A stretch of DNA of 64,000 bases. Source: Serilophus lunatus. Its lineage: Eukaryota; Chordata; Aves; Passeriformes; Eurylaimidae. The translations under genes were made by a program, and so were the position numbers. The stretch spans positions 1,031,539 to 1,095,538 of the forward strand of contig VXBA01000317.1 in the NCBI GenBank assembly GCA_013399895.1. Direction: 5' to 3'. Shown here piece after piece: positions 13,301-25,100 of this stretch; positions within the stretch are counted from its first letter, which is position 1; each line of letters opens with the position of its first letter. The notes below the pieces were generated by a model. It did no database searches. It was not told the DNA's origin and saw nothing but the letters and a program-made list of their open reading frames with translations.

Positions 13301-16300
13301 ACACAAGGAGATTCCCACTTCACTGGGCCAGTTTGGACCTGCTGAAAGGTGATTTACAATATATAGAAATAAACTCTAATGTTGGGGACAGACTGGGCAG
13401 GAATGGGAGCTGTGACTGAAGTTGTTCACTTACTACATGGCTGAGTTTTCTGTCTCTGCCAGGTTTCCTTCATTACTTATAAAAGCAATATGCCATAAAA
13501 ATGTCATTTTCACTGCCTAAATCATAAAATTTTCCATAAAAACCTCCTGCTGTAAGGTCCTAGAGAATATTCACCCCAGGCTCTGACAGCTTGGTAGAAA
13601 TAGGTTATTCATTCCCACCACTACTGCAATTCCAAAACTTTGGAGCCACTTAAGTAATATTAAAAGATGTTTTGTTTCTAAGCTTCTGTTTTGGTCAGGA
13701 ATCTCAAAACCAAGACAGGATCAAAAAATTTTAGATAACCAGATTTAGAAATGCTGAATTTCCTTCCTGTTCATGTCTTGCCATGAGGAAAACCCAAGCT
13801 CAGCTTGTGAAACCTCACCCCAGTTCTGGACTGCTGCCCTACAAAACCAGCCTGTGCTCTGATTCCTTCCAGGATTCCATTGTTCCTGAACCTGGGACAG
13901 ATGGGAGCATTCACTTCCTGAGGTCTTTGTGCCTCATTCACTGGCTTTGGAGTTTCAACACCCAATTTATGAGTCAGATGCTCGACGTGGAGCTACAAGT
14001 TTTGTTTTCTTGGCAGGATTCCGAGGACGTTTTGGGAAACATGTTTGGGATGTCCCCTCACTGGCAAAGCTGCCTGGAGACCTGGCCCCATGAGAGGACT
14101 CTTTCTCTTCAGGAATTTAAACACTGATACCTATTTTTCCCACTTCCAACTTTACTTTTTCACTCAGGCTCCTTCTATGCTTAAAATTAATTTTCCTTTC
14201 TCCTTCAGATTCCTCCTTAAAAACACCTTGATTTGTGAACACTCAGGAGTTTTCTTTCTGTAGCAATTTTTGATGGGGGCTTCAGTCTTCTTTAAAATAT
14301 CATTTTCCTCCTGTGAAACCTTGGATAACACTTGGAACTTCTGGGTTCCCTGGGTTTGTTGCCCATTAAATGCAGGTACAAACAGACATTGCCAGTGGTG
14401 GTGTGGAAATTATTCAGGATCATGAATCATGCTGAAAAATACCACTGGAAAGCTGAGCCTGGTGCTATTAGTCATCCCACAATGGGAATTCTGCTCTAAG
14501 TGGAAGTCAGTGCACAGAGAGTCTTTTTCTGCTTCTGTCACGTGTAAAACATCATCTTCTAAACACTTCTTTTTTTTCTGCTATTACTAAAATGAGTAAC
14601 TTCTGAAAGGGTTAATGGAGATTTACCATAACCTTCCCTCTCCCCTCAGTTCTTGTCATTAGTGAGAATTAATGAAGACATTATTAAAGAACCTGTTTCC
14701 TTTTCTCACTAATTAATCCCAGCCAATCACACTGAGTTTTCTGATCTCCATATCACTGTAGCCCACTGTGCAAGTGGCCTGAGCTGCCCATAAAATATCC
14801 ATATTTCCCCAGCAGATTTAGAGTCAAAAGATATTGAATCTGAACTTGTGTTTTCATGTCACATCCAGAGCTTTGGCAATGAGTTTTGGCAGGTTTCCCT
14901 CTGGGCACAGCGCCCATTCCCAGAGTTCTCTCCAAAGCATTAAGAATGGAAATAAGCAGCTAAGAATTTTCCAGTTTAGCTCAGGCCCTGTGTACATTCA
15001 GAGCAACAGAAGCATAACCACAAGTAGAGCATGAACTCTTCATTGTGGCCAGGCTGCAGCAGAGCTTGAACTGGGGAAACTGGCACAAACTGGTCCCTGC
15101 TGGGTTCACATGTCTGGACCCCTGATATGGGGGCACAGGGACTGAGACACGAGACCACCAGGAGCTTCTTAATCTAAACAAGGTCTGCCTGGTTGCCTAA
15201 AATCAGAGATAGGATCAGCAATCTCTTCAGGATTTACTCTGAAATGCTGGTGCTTGTAGGAAACCATCAAGGCCTCTGTGACAGAGAAACACTTTCATTT
15301 TCTTTATTCACTTGAGGGTGGTGCCTTGGCTTGTCTTGTGGAAACTGCTTTAATAAGGGACTGAAATACCTATGGATATAGATATATAGTGTCCATTTAT
15401 AGATGCTTTTTCCCTGGCAAATGCTGAAGAGGTTCTCCAGAGCATCTATTCTATGCTGGAAAAAAATCTCAGGAAGCTGAGGATATGAGTATCTTACGGA
15501 GAATATGATCTGTATAAAAATCTTGAGGCAGAGCAGGGATGAAATTGATTCCTGATGTCTTCTTGAGGATTGCAGCCCAATTTAGTGGGGAACTTTCCTT
15601 CTCTTTAATATGACTTGGGCTGGCCTTCAGGGTGTCACCATAACAAAGCAGAGTTACAACTGGTAGTAGACACAAGCAGATAGAACTAAAAGATGTAAAA
15701 AGACTTTATCATAGACAAGAGACTGAATTGTGGCAAAGTTGTCGAGTTTGCTGAGGATAACAATATATCAGATTTAATGATTCTTCTTTTTTTAATCTTG
15801 AATTGGTGAAATCTCACAGACACTCTGTTGTGCTACTCCATGGATAGTTTTAGTCAGAAAAGTTACAGAACTATATAATGTCAGAGCCATGAGCAGGAAT
15901 CTTGACTTGGAGTTCCTGCAAGAACTGCATCTCATGGAGACTGGATCTGTTTGTAAAGCATGATTCCCTTCCTGTATTTTACCAGTCTTTCAGGGTTTCC
16001 TTCAACAGGGGCACATTCCCATATTTATACTAACTGAGAATTATATTTTCATGGAATGAGCCATCTCTATCTCAAGGATCTCTCTGAAATGCAATTCTCA
16101 GCCCTGAAAATACTGTTTACATTTTGACTGCAATCTTTAAAACAGAGGCATCTGAGTCTAAATTCCATTTTAAATGTCCTATGAAATCTCATGCATTAAA
16201 AATCTCAAGCCCTTATTTTTAAAAGGCAGTATTAAATATGTTAATATAGTAATTTATGGGCTTTTTCCTTGGGAAAAAAAAAAAAAAGATCATTCACCTT

Positions 16301-17640
16301 AAATAGCAGCACAGTGCCTTGCAATGCTGAGCACTGGGGGAATGTCACTACAGTGAAGTGAAGCTTCAAATTTTAATCTCTCACTGAGCCACATCCTGTT
16401 TTCAGTTAACTGATCTCATCAAGGGGAAATTTAACAGAGGAAATCTCTCTAGTTTGGAAAGTACCAAAACCTTATCTTTAGTTCCTTTGTGTAATTCAGC
16501 ACCTCTGAAGGCAGAGGTGTAATAGAATCACAGAAACTTCCAAGAAGTCTCAAAGCAATAGAAAAGGAATGAGTTAAGAGCCCAGAAAGGAGGGAGAGCT
16601 GCCCCATCCTCCCCAAACACAGCTTGAGCCCGTGGTGTAACACTGATCTTCCTAAAACTAACATCTTACATTTCTTTGTAGCCCCAAATCTTAAAAAGCC
16701 ACATCCGGAAATCTTTTAAAAACTCTGTCAGAAATTAGGTCACATCCTGGCAGAAGCTGCCTGGGCCAGATTAATTTGCCATGAATTTTAACAACCCTAA
16801 TGGAAGCAAATGCTTCAGGCCCTGAGGACTAACTGAGGCTGTGTCACACTTTCCTCATCCACTTTGAACTTTAGATAATACCGAGCGCCCTGTCCGACAG
16901 ATCTGTGTCTGGATCCACATCAGAGCCCATCCACCAAAATGTTCACAGCACGGAAGAGCAGAGAGAGGGAAGTAGAAATGAAGAGTCTGTGCAGACCCAG
17001 CACAGGAAGGTGTCAGACTTCAGGTAAAGACAGATGTACAACAAGGAGCGTCAGCTCCTCCACACTCACAGGTACCTGGGAGTGGTCGCTGTTGTCAGTG
17101 CAGCCAAGTGAAACCACTGCAGAACAATCTCTGCTTTTGATTTTTCATTTTCAACAAGGACCCACCCCCAGAGATATTCCCCAAGTCTCTTTCACAAGGA
17201 AGAGCAAACAGATTTGCATCTGCACATCTTTTTTTTCTGACCGAATCCTCGGTCAGAACTCGGATAGGGCGGCAGCGAAGTGAGCTTTGTCAGGGGTGAA
17301 GAGGAACTTCTGCTGACACTGAAACTTTCCTGTGTACAATCTTTCCTGCCCTCTCAGGGGGATTTGTATTCACAACTCCCCGAGTTACCCTGGGGCTGCA
17401 CGCAGGGGCTGCGTTGGAGGGGGAGACACACGGGGCTTGCCCGGCGAGGGTCCCCGGAGGCTCGCGAAGGAGTCAAAGCTCCCGTCCCCTATTTGGGGCA
17501 GGGGCTCCCCCGAGCAGACCGAGCCGTGCGGGGGCTATTTCGGGCCGGTCCCGAGCCCCGGGGCCGGCTCACCATGTCACACAGCACATGCCAGCGCTTT
17601 CAGGAACCAGCTCCCGGCTTCTCGCTTTCGGCTGCGCCGG

Positions 17641-17650
17641 GGGAATTTCC
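17641..17650 (+). promoter_or_regulatory. Perfect NF-kB site in the TRAF1 CpG island
   Basis: GGGAATTTCC fits the kB consensus GGGRNWYYCC at every position. TRAF1 is an established NF-kB target gene in mammals, so a kB element near its 5' end is expected. Binding itself is inferred. Confidence 0.55.
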
Positions 17651-17759
17651 TGCGCTCCATCCCCCGTGCCGGCGGGCCGGGACTCGGCCGGTGCCCCGGG
17701 CAGGGGCAGCAGCCCCGCTGGTCCCGGGGCACGGGGCGGGCTCCCCGCTCCTCCCGCCG

Positions 17760-17835
17760 GAGCGAGGCAGCAGCGCCCAAATCCAGCGGAGCCGCCGGGC
17801 CGCGGCCGCCGGGAGAGCGGGGCCGGCGGGCCCAG
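17760..17835 (+). other. TRAF1: Possible noncoding first exon of TRAF1 (3' end at 17835)
   Basis: The sequence GGGCCCAG followed by GTACGG at 17836 is a usable donor inside the CpG island. It could splice to the acceptor CACTTCAG directly before the start codon at 19151. The transcription start is unknown, so the left edge is arbitrary. Confidence 0.3.
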
Positions 17836-19150
17836 GTACGGGGAGCGGCGGGGACGGAGCGGGGATGGAGCGGGAGGAGGAGGGAGGGATGAAGGCAAGG
17901 AGGGAGGGGGGGAGAGGGATCCGCAGCAGCCACCCGCCTCCCCCACCGGGAACACGGGCCCGGGCCCGGAACGCCCCGGGGGGACCCGCAGGGCAGCGGG
18001 GGCTGCGCGGGGATCCTGCCGGGAGGGCACCGAGGGACCCCCGGGACTGCGGGACCCCCGGGATCCCGCGACTGGAAGGAACGGGAACCGAGCTGGGGCA
18101 GCACGGCCGAGACAAGCGGCTCGTCACGGGCACCCACCCACGGTCCTCACCCCACACCCACCCACGCCCCTCACTCCCCTCCCAGCTCCGACACCACCAC
18201 GGTTCCATTCCCTTTGTGCTGCGGGGTTTCTCTCCTGGCTCTGGCAGGTTGAGCCGCCCCTGCGTTCACTGCTGAGCTCTCCATCAAACGCCTGCACAGG
18301 CCATGGGAATTGGCTAAGCCCGGCCATGGAAAACGCTCTTTATTCCCAGGGGAGAGCCCTAAACCCAGGCAACCTTGCTTTGGGTTTGTTTTGGGGGGTT
18401 TTTTCAGATTTTTTAGTCAGTGAGACTTTTGGGAATACTGAGATAGGTTACAGTGTGTCAGTACTGTTATGGGAAAAAAATAACTTTATAAAGGCATTAT
18501 TATGCTTAAATTGCAACAGGTCTCTGGATAAAAACCTTCCTTGAACTTTCCAAGAAAACCAGAATCAGTTTTGGCTGCGTTTCCAAAATATCCCACTGTA
18601 CATCCCCTGTTAACCAAACCAGACTGTGACAACTTGGCACGTGTGGCTCTGGTGTCCCTGGTAAGAGCACAAGTGTTTAGGATTTGTGGACTTGAGATTT
18701 CCTTGGTCATTTCACCACTAGTTTTATGAGATCAGGAAAGTCACTGTCAACACACCAGTTGCTCAGTTTCTGCATCTATAAAGTGAAATCCCGGATTTTG
18801 GCTGCTGGGAATCGAATGTGGTTGGGGATTACTTGTGTGATGGGGACTGATGGGACTGCAGCTCATCTTTCTAGAAGCTAAAAAAACTCTGGAAAGAAAA
18901 CCCCAAGCCCTCATTTTAATACATTGTCCATTTTCACATTGTGCTTGAGGGAAATTTTAGAGCCTGTGCAGTAATTTCCTGCTGGTACCTGGTCAAACCC
19001 CACTGTGACATTTAGTCAGACCCAGTTAAACCCATCGCTGTCGCTGCTCGGGGTCTATGCCTGACACATCCTCTCACATCAAAGTGAGAGAGAGAGTGTC
19101 TTGTTTGAGCATCTGGTTTTATACCTTCTCTCTGACAACATTCACTTCAG

Positions 19151-22100
19151 ATGGCTGAGAACACAACCAGGGGCCCTCAGGACCTGCCGGACTCTTTCCC
19201 CGATGAAAACGAATTCCCTTTTGGATACCCCACCAACATTTGTGAGGATGTGCCTGGGCAGAAGTACCTGTGCAGCAACTGCAACAACATCCTGAAGAAA
19301 GCCCTGCAGACACTGTGTGGGCACAGGTACTGCTCTGCCTGCCTCACCTGGATCGTCCGGTACGTCCTGGGAAGGGGCACATTCCGTGGATCCAGGAGCT
19401 CCTGAGAGCTGGGTCAGGCCACTGAGCTCAGGGACAAGGCTGTGCCTCCTGGCCCACATCGTTTTACAGCCTGGAAGGACTTTCCTTGGTGGATTGGAGG
19501 ATATTCCCTGCCTCCTCCTTGTTCCCACTGTGGAATCTGCAGGATGGATTATGGAATGGACACTGGCAGATGTCAGTGTTCCTATCTGTGAGATAGTAAT
19601 TCTGATTTAAGCTGGACTAGTCCAAGGCTGAATTAATCCTTCCATGGGACTTTGAAGTCCTTTGATAAGTGATGTTATAGGATCTTAATAGGCATAATGT
19701 TTTTATTTTTGTCTGGGTAAAATGGGTATGTTCTGTGTTTTAAAAGACTTTAGTTTTCATGTTGCCTTTCCTACAAGGAGCTCTTGCATAAATCATGAGA
19801 TAAAGGGGTTTCCATCTTTACTCTTGTTTATGATCCATGGTGGTCTTACCTGACTGAAACACAGCTTAAGATTTATGGGCCTAGTCCTGGTCTTGAAGAA
19901 TAGAAGAGCAGAGTTCTTTATGTCAGTATGTTCCAGAATTGGCCTTTTAATGAACAAGGACTATGGATTCTGAGTGGAAATTACAATTTCCACGGGTTTA
20001 TTTGTGTCAGTGCCTATACAGAGGCCTCCTAAACTACAGTACACTGATGGATTGTATTTTGTTCTTCTTTCTTTTTGCCAGAAACAATAAAAATGCAATT
20101 TGCCAGAAATGTAGAGAGGAAGATCCCAACACTTTAAGTGAGGAAAGCCTGTTGGCAGAAGAAAGGGTAAGTTGTAGTTCACAGGTCATTAATTTCTCAC
20201 TGGACTACAGGAGGGAATAATGTGATAGCAGCTGATAGTTCCACATTTTAATTTAGGCTTTAGTCATTTGGCTTTCTCAGAGTTTGTGATTTAAAAAAGT
20301 AATGGCAGCCTTAGGACTTTCCAAGTCCATGTTCTGCAATGTAAAATCCCACACTCTTCCAAATAATTAACTTTTTATTGTCTCAAAGTGACTGGTGCTT
20401 TCCCAAGTCTAATAATGTACCTGAGCTGTTACTTACTATCCTTAGGAAGTATCTTAATGGATTTTCCATTTTTCTTGTACCATTTAAACATGGAGCTGAA
20501 CATAATAATTGATCAAACCTGTGCACTGGCAAATGCTTCATCTGTAATTTAAAGGTTCATACCTTGTTCTGTGATTTTCCAGGCAAATTTCTGTGCTATT
20601 CCATATCCCAGTTACAAACTGAGCTGTAGGGCCCAGTCCCAGTTTGTCTTTTTCCCTCCTTTCTGATAACATGCAGAGGAATATCAACAGACACACATTT
20701 TGTCTACATTTTTAGGAAAAAAACAAAACCAAATAGGCAGCTGACAGTAAATAAAACACAAAGTCTAGGAAGTGGCTGCAGCAAAATAATGAATCTGCTG
20801 TTAATGCTCAACCTGGTGATAGCTCAGAAAAAAAATCCTCAAGCCTGCAGCACATTTCCCAGAAAGAGAATTTCTTGTATTGTGTGACCATAAATAAATA
20901 AGTGCAGCTGAACCCTTTATGTTCTGGGCTGGCAGAAGTGGTAACTTTGGGATTTCTCCTTTCTGGGATTCTCCCTGAGTCTGCTGGGAGTTTCTGCAAA
21001 ATCTGTGGGTGGTGGCTGTAAACAGACCCCACTCTCGATTTGCAAAGCTTCCCTTTCCCAGTTCTTCCTCTGTGTTGTCCCTGCTCTCCTTTGTACAGGA
21101 ATTACCTCCAGAATATCCAAACCCATGCCATTACCCGTGGCAGGGCTTGCTCTTGTGGCAGGGCTTGCTCTTGTGGCAGGGTCCCTCTTTTAACTGTGCT
21201 CCATGTAATAATAAAAATGTGCAGTATTTCATCATTTCCATGACACTTGTCCAATTTTTCATGGTTAACATAATGCAAAAATCCATGTAGTGCAAAAAGA
21301 CCCCCCGAAATATTCCCATGTGCTTCCTATTTCTTTAGCAGACGGTGCCTGTAAATGGAAACAGCCCCATGTGAGCAATGCACTCACTGCAGAGCACCGA
21401 GTTTGGGAGGTGTTAATGACCTCGATAATTAAATGCATTCATTAAGGGACCCCATAGTCAGGGTCCTGTCAGCACATTCGTTGCATGTGACATATTTCAG
21501 GCTTCTTGGAAAAGCATATTTTCAGCAAATTTGTAACACATCAGATAGTTTATTTTTTAATAATAAGAAATTATTTCATCATTATTTGGGCTTCTAATAC
21601 ACTAAGATTAGCTTGCTAGGTTAGAGGGTCTTCTACTGCTCAATAAATGTAAAAAAAAAAAGGATAATAAAAATAATATAGTGCTTTCTCACCAGTGGTT
21701 TTTTTTCCTTTCTCTGTTTGCTTTCCAGGCTTTTGGTGATGCTGCCATTAATAAAGAGATTTCTGAACTCAAAGTCCACTGTGTGACCCTTGGATGCAGT
21801 TGGTCTGGTATCATGAAAGATTTTGAAGTATGTTTCAAGACAGTTTATTTAGATTAATAAGCAAATAGCCTTTCTTAAAGGGGGACAGAGAAACAATGAA
21901 CCTAGGTTTTGTTTTGTCGGGTTTTTTTAAGAATTAATAAAAAATCCCCAGTGAAGTTGGTGATTTTTTTTTCACCAGTAATCTCATAACTTTGTGCAGT
22001 GGGACTTTACCCAAGCTTAGAAGAAATGGCAGGTCAGAGCTCTGGGCTGCCAGAACAGAGACTATTTATAGAGAAACATGAGTCAGCAGTTTATTAACTA

Positions 22101-25100
22101 GTAGTTGCCTTACAACTTTTTACTTCCAGGAGCATCAGATCTTATGTGAATATGCTTTAATCCCGTGTCACACCGGTTGTGGACACGTGGTGATGAGAAA
22201 GAAACTTGCAGATCACTTGGAGAATGGTTGTGTCAATAATGTGATGGTGTGTCAGCAGTGCCAGCGCAGCTTATCCAGCACTGAATACCAAGTAAGAACA
22301 TTTCTCTTGCAGATTAGTGCTTTACATTAATGGTTTAAATAATGTATCATGCTGTTTTTCCACCCTGTTTTCATTGCACTTGGAGAATATTTAACTTTCC
22401 TGAGTTTGCTCATTTTTCCATGCGTGTGTTGGATGGGAAAATGAGCTGGATGTGATAATCTGCTGGTGAAGGGACAGCAGAGAGGGAAGTACCTGTGTCC
22501 TCATCCAGAGCTGGGCTAGCCCATATTTTTAGCCCTGGAAAAAAACCCCCCAACTCCTCATTTTAATAGTCTCAAAACATATGAGGAAGAGGAGAAGCAG
22601 AACAGCACAGACAGTGGCAGGGAAGAGATCCTCAAAGTGGCTGAAGTTTTAATGAAACTCAAACCACCCATGAATTTGTAAGGCAGGATTCTGTCAGATA
22701 TTATTTCTACTAGTTCTGATCAGGCATAATTTCCAAATTATCAGCAGTGCCCATAGACCAGGAAGATCATACTCTGAATCTGCCACAAATTCCTCAGTGA
22801 CTATTTAAACATACCTGTTATTTACTGAGTATAATGACTGTTGTTCCCTCCAAATGATTTAAAGAGGAAAATTGCCAGCCTTGGAGTTTTGCCCTGGGAT
22901 GGGGGCAGAGTGATCCAAGACCCACCTGACAAGAGGGTTGTGGATATTTTCAAGAGGTAAATAGTAGTGGGTAGCTGTGCATGGCCAAACTGTCACAAAT
23001 CGGTGCCTTTCCACATATTGAGCTGTGAGATTTGTTCAATAAGGGGGTAACAACTCATCCTGGGGTGAGAATAAGCTGCTCTGCTAAAAACTGCTTCTTG
23101 GGAAGCTTTTACATGTGCTCTTCATACCTAAATCTTGGAAGAATATCTGGACCCAGTGCTAAATCCAGTGCGTTTTCCAGATTAAATACCAGAAGGTGGC
23201 AACAGTAAATCCCTCTCAGCCCTGTGTGAGAGCAGAAAGAGGCTGGAGAGGGAACCCGAGCCGTGTGTGTTCCCTGAGTACCTTCCCCTCCATCTCAGCC
23301 CGCTCACTTTCCTCACTCAAGGGCTGTTTTCCTCCCACTCATTCCGGTTCGCTGCCACCTAATTAATTTTTTGGTCAGGAAACCTTGGCAACCGGGCAGG
23401 GGGTTGGCCTTGAGATGTTGCTTTTTCTCTGCCTCCTTTAGTGTTTGTGAAATCGGAGTGTTGCTGGTTGCATGCTCTGCTTTAGTAAATTTGCAGTGAG
23501 GTGGTTTGATAATTTTGATTATTTGTGGGTATTCCATGTGTCCACAATCCCCTGGGTGCAAATAGGTGGTTTGGGGCACTGCTTCAGTTTATTCATTCAC
23601 TTATAGGTCATTTCTCTATTTTAGAGAAACTTCTCTCCAGCCCCTCTCCCCCTCAGTGATCTGAAGGAGTGAAAGAGCAGAAAGGAAGGAAATACAGGCA
23701 CATTTTGTGTAACAGTAAGATAAAGAGTGTTAAAAATGAGTTAGTGAGAAAAACCTGTGGCTGCATTTCTGAGAATTGAAAGAGAAACTCCAGACTGGTG
23801 TTTAGTTTATAAAGATTAAAGTCAATCCCCCTGAACAGTGTGACTGGAAAGCTGGCAGTGTCTGTGTTAAATGCAGATATTCCAGATATGAACAGTGGCA
23901 GGGGAACCACCTTACCCTTCTTGGAGCCAGAAATGACAGAAAGCCTCGTGTTAGTGGTGATACATTTTGCACATCATGATGGAAAATTTGGATTCCAGCC
24001 TTCAAAATGTCCCTAAGCAGGATGCAAGAAGGGTCTGTACACTGAGCAAACCCTGTGAAGTCAATGCAAGAAGAGTTTATATTTGAATTGGATTTGAATT
24101 TATATTCGAATTTCCTGTTCTTTAACCTGTTTATATTTTATATATATGTATATATTTGAATTTCCTGTTCTGCTTGTCATAGTTGCTTCCTATTCTATAA
24201 CACACCTGTTTGCCATTGAACATGTTATATATGTGTGTGTGTGCACATAATTGTGGTTTGAACCTGGCAAGACTTTCACATTTCCAGTCTTGGATCCAAT
24301 ATCCCAGGGGGGCCTTGCAGGTCAATAATTAAATAATGCTCTGAATTCTTCTCTTCTTGTTTTAATGACAGGAACATTCATGTGAAGGCAGTTTATGTAA
24401 GGAACAAAACCATGTGCAAACAGAAACAGCACCAAAGGAAAAGGTGGGTAAAAGATGAGTGAGTGTAAACCAGTTTTATTTCAGTTGGTAAAATTATCAG
24501 TTGTTCATTCAGATGAAATGAACACCTGAGAATATTTTCAGATACAGGAGTTGTATCTGGGTGCTCTTTACATCCCAGCTCTGCTGCCTTCTCTTCCCTG
24601 CTCCCATAATTAACTTTAATGAATTATCTTATCAATTGATCATATAAAATGGGGAAATATTTGTTTCTTCTCATATATTCAGGGGGACCCACATGAGCAA
24701 AAGAGGATTGTGCTGTATTGCAGCATATCTACAGCATCTTATTTATTGGTGAGAAGTTGTGGTCTGTTAAATTATGTTCTGTCATATGGAGTCTGTTAGA
24801 TAGACCCTTCACTGCCAGGCTGTGTGCAAGAAACTTGCAATCAACCACCTTTTTAATTGATTTACCATCAATTTTCAAAGCTGGCTGGACACTGTAAGAT
24901 GTGGTCATGCCTTAATTTGAATTAATCTGATTTATAGCTGCTGGGATTGTGGCCCAGGTGTTTGTAGGGAAATGGAAGAATCCCTTTCAGTTGGTATTTG
25001 ATTATTTTGTCTCTCTTTTCTTTTTTTTCACAGAACCACTCTATGCCCTCGGCCAACAAGGATGGATGTCGTTTTTCTGAAGTGGGCTGTTCATTCAGGG

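Larger units (their letters stand above)
8957..17399. other. Intergenic spacer between C5 and TRAF1
   Basis: AT-rich, with stop codons throughout and only short unconvincing open frames. It starts with the C5 3' UTR, which has no clear AATAAA; ATTAAA occurs at 8978. Apart from the exon-like segment at 9702, the TA tract near 10.3 kb and an A-run near 16275, no gene, RNA or intact mobile element is recognised. The last few hundred bases grade into the TRAF1 CpG island. Confidence 0.7.
17400..18190 (+). promoter_or_regulatory. CpG island at the TRAF1 5' end
   Basis: Base composition switches abruptly from AT-rich to very GC- and CpG-rich (runs such as GGGGCCGGC and CCGCCGGGCCGCGGCC), then returns to normal before the first coding exon at 19151. 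Long open frames on both strands here reflect the lack of AT-rich stop codons and are not genes. A noncoding first exon probably lies inside. Confidence 0.75.

Noticed and set aside
13771..14263. Open frames of about 60-115 codons between C5 and TRAF1
   Set aside because: No domain, no splice-consistent neighbours and no compositional shift; treated as chance.
17280..18544. Long overlapping open frames on both strands (up to 376 codons)
   Set aside because: They lie in the TRAF1 CpG island, are low-complexity Pro/Gly/Arg/Ala, overlap in several frames and have no domain. High GC removes stop codons.
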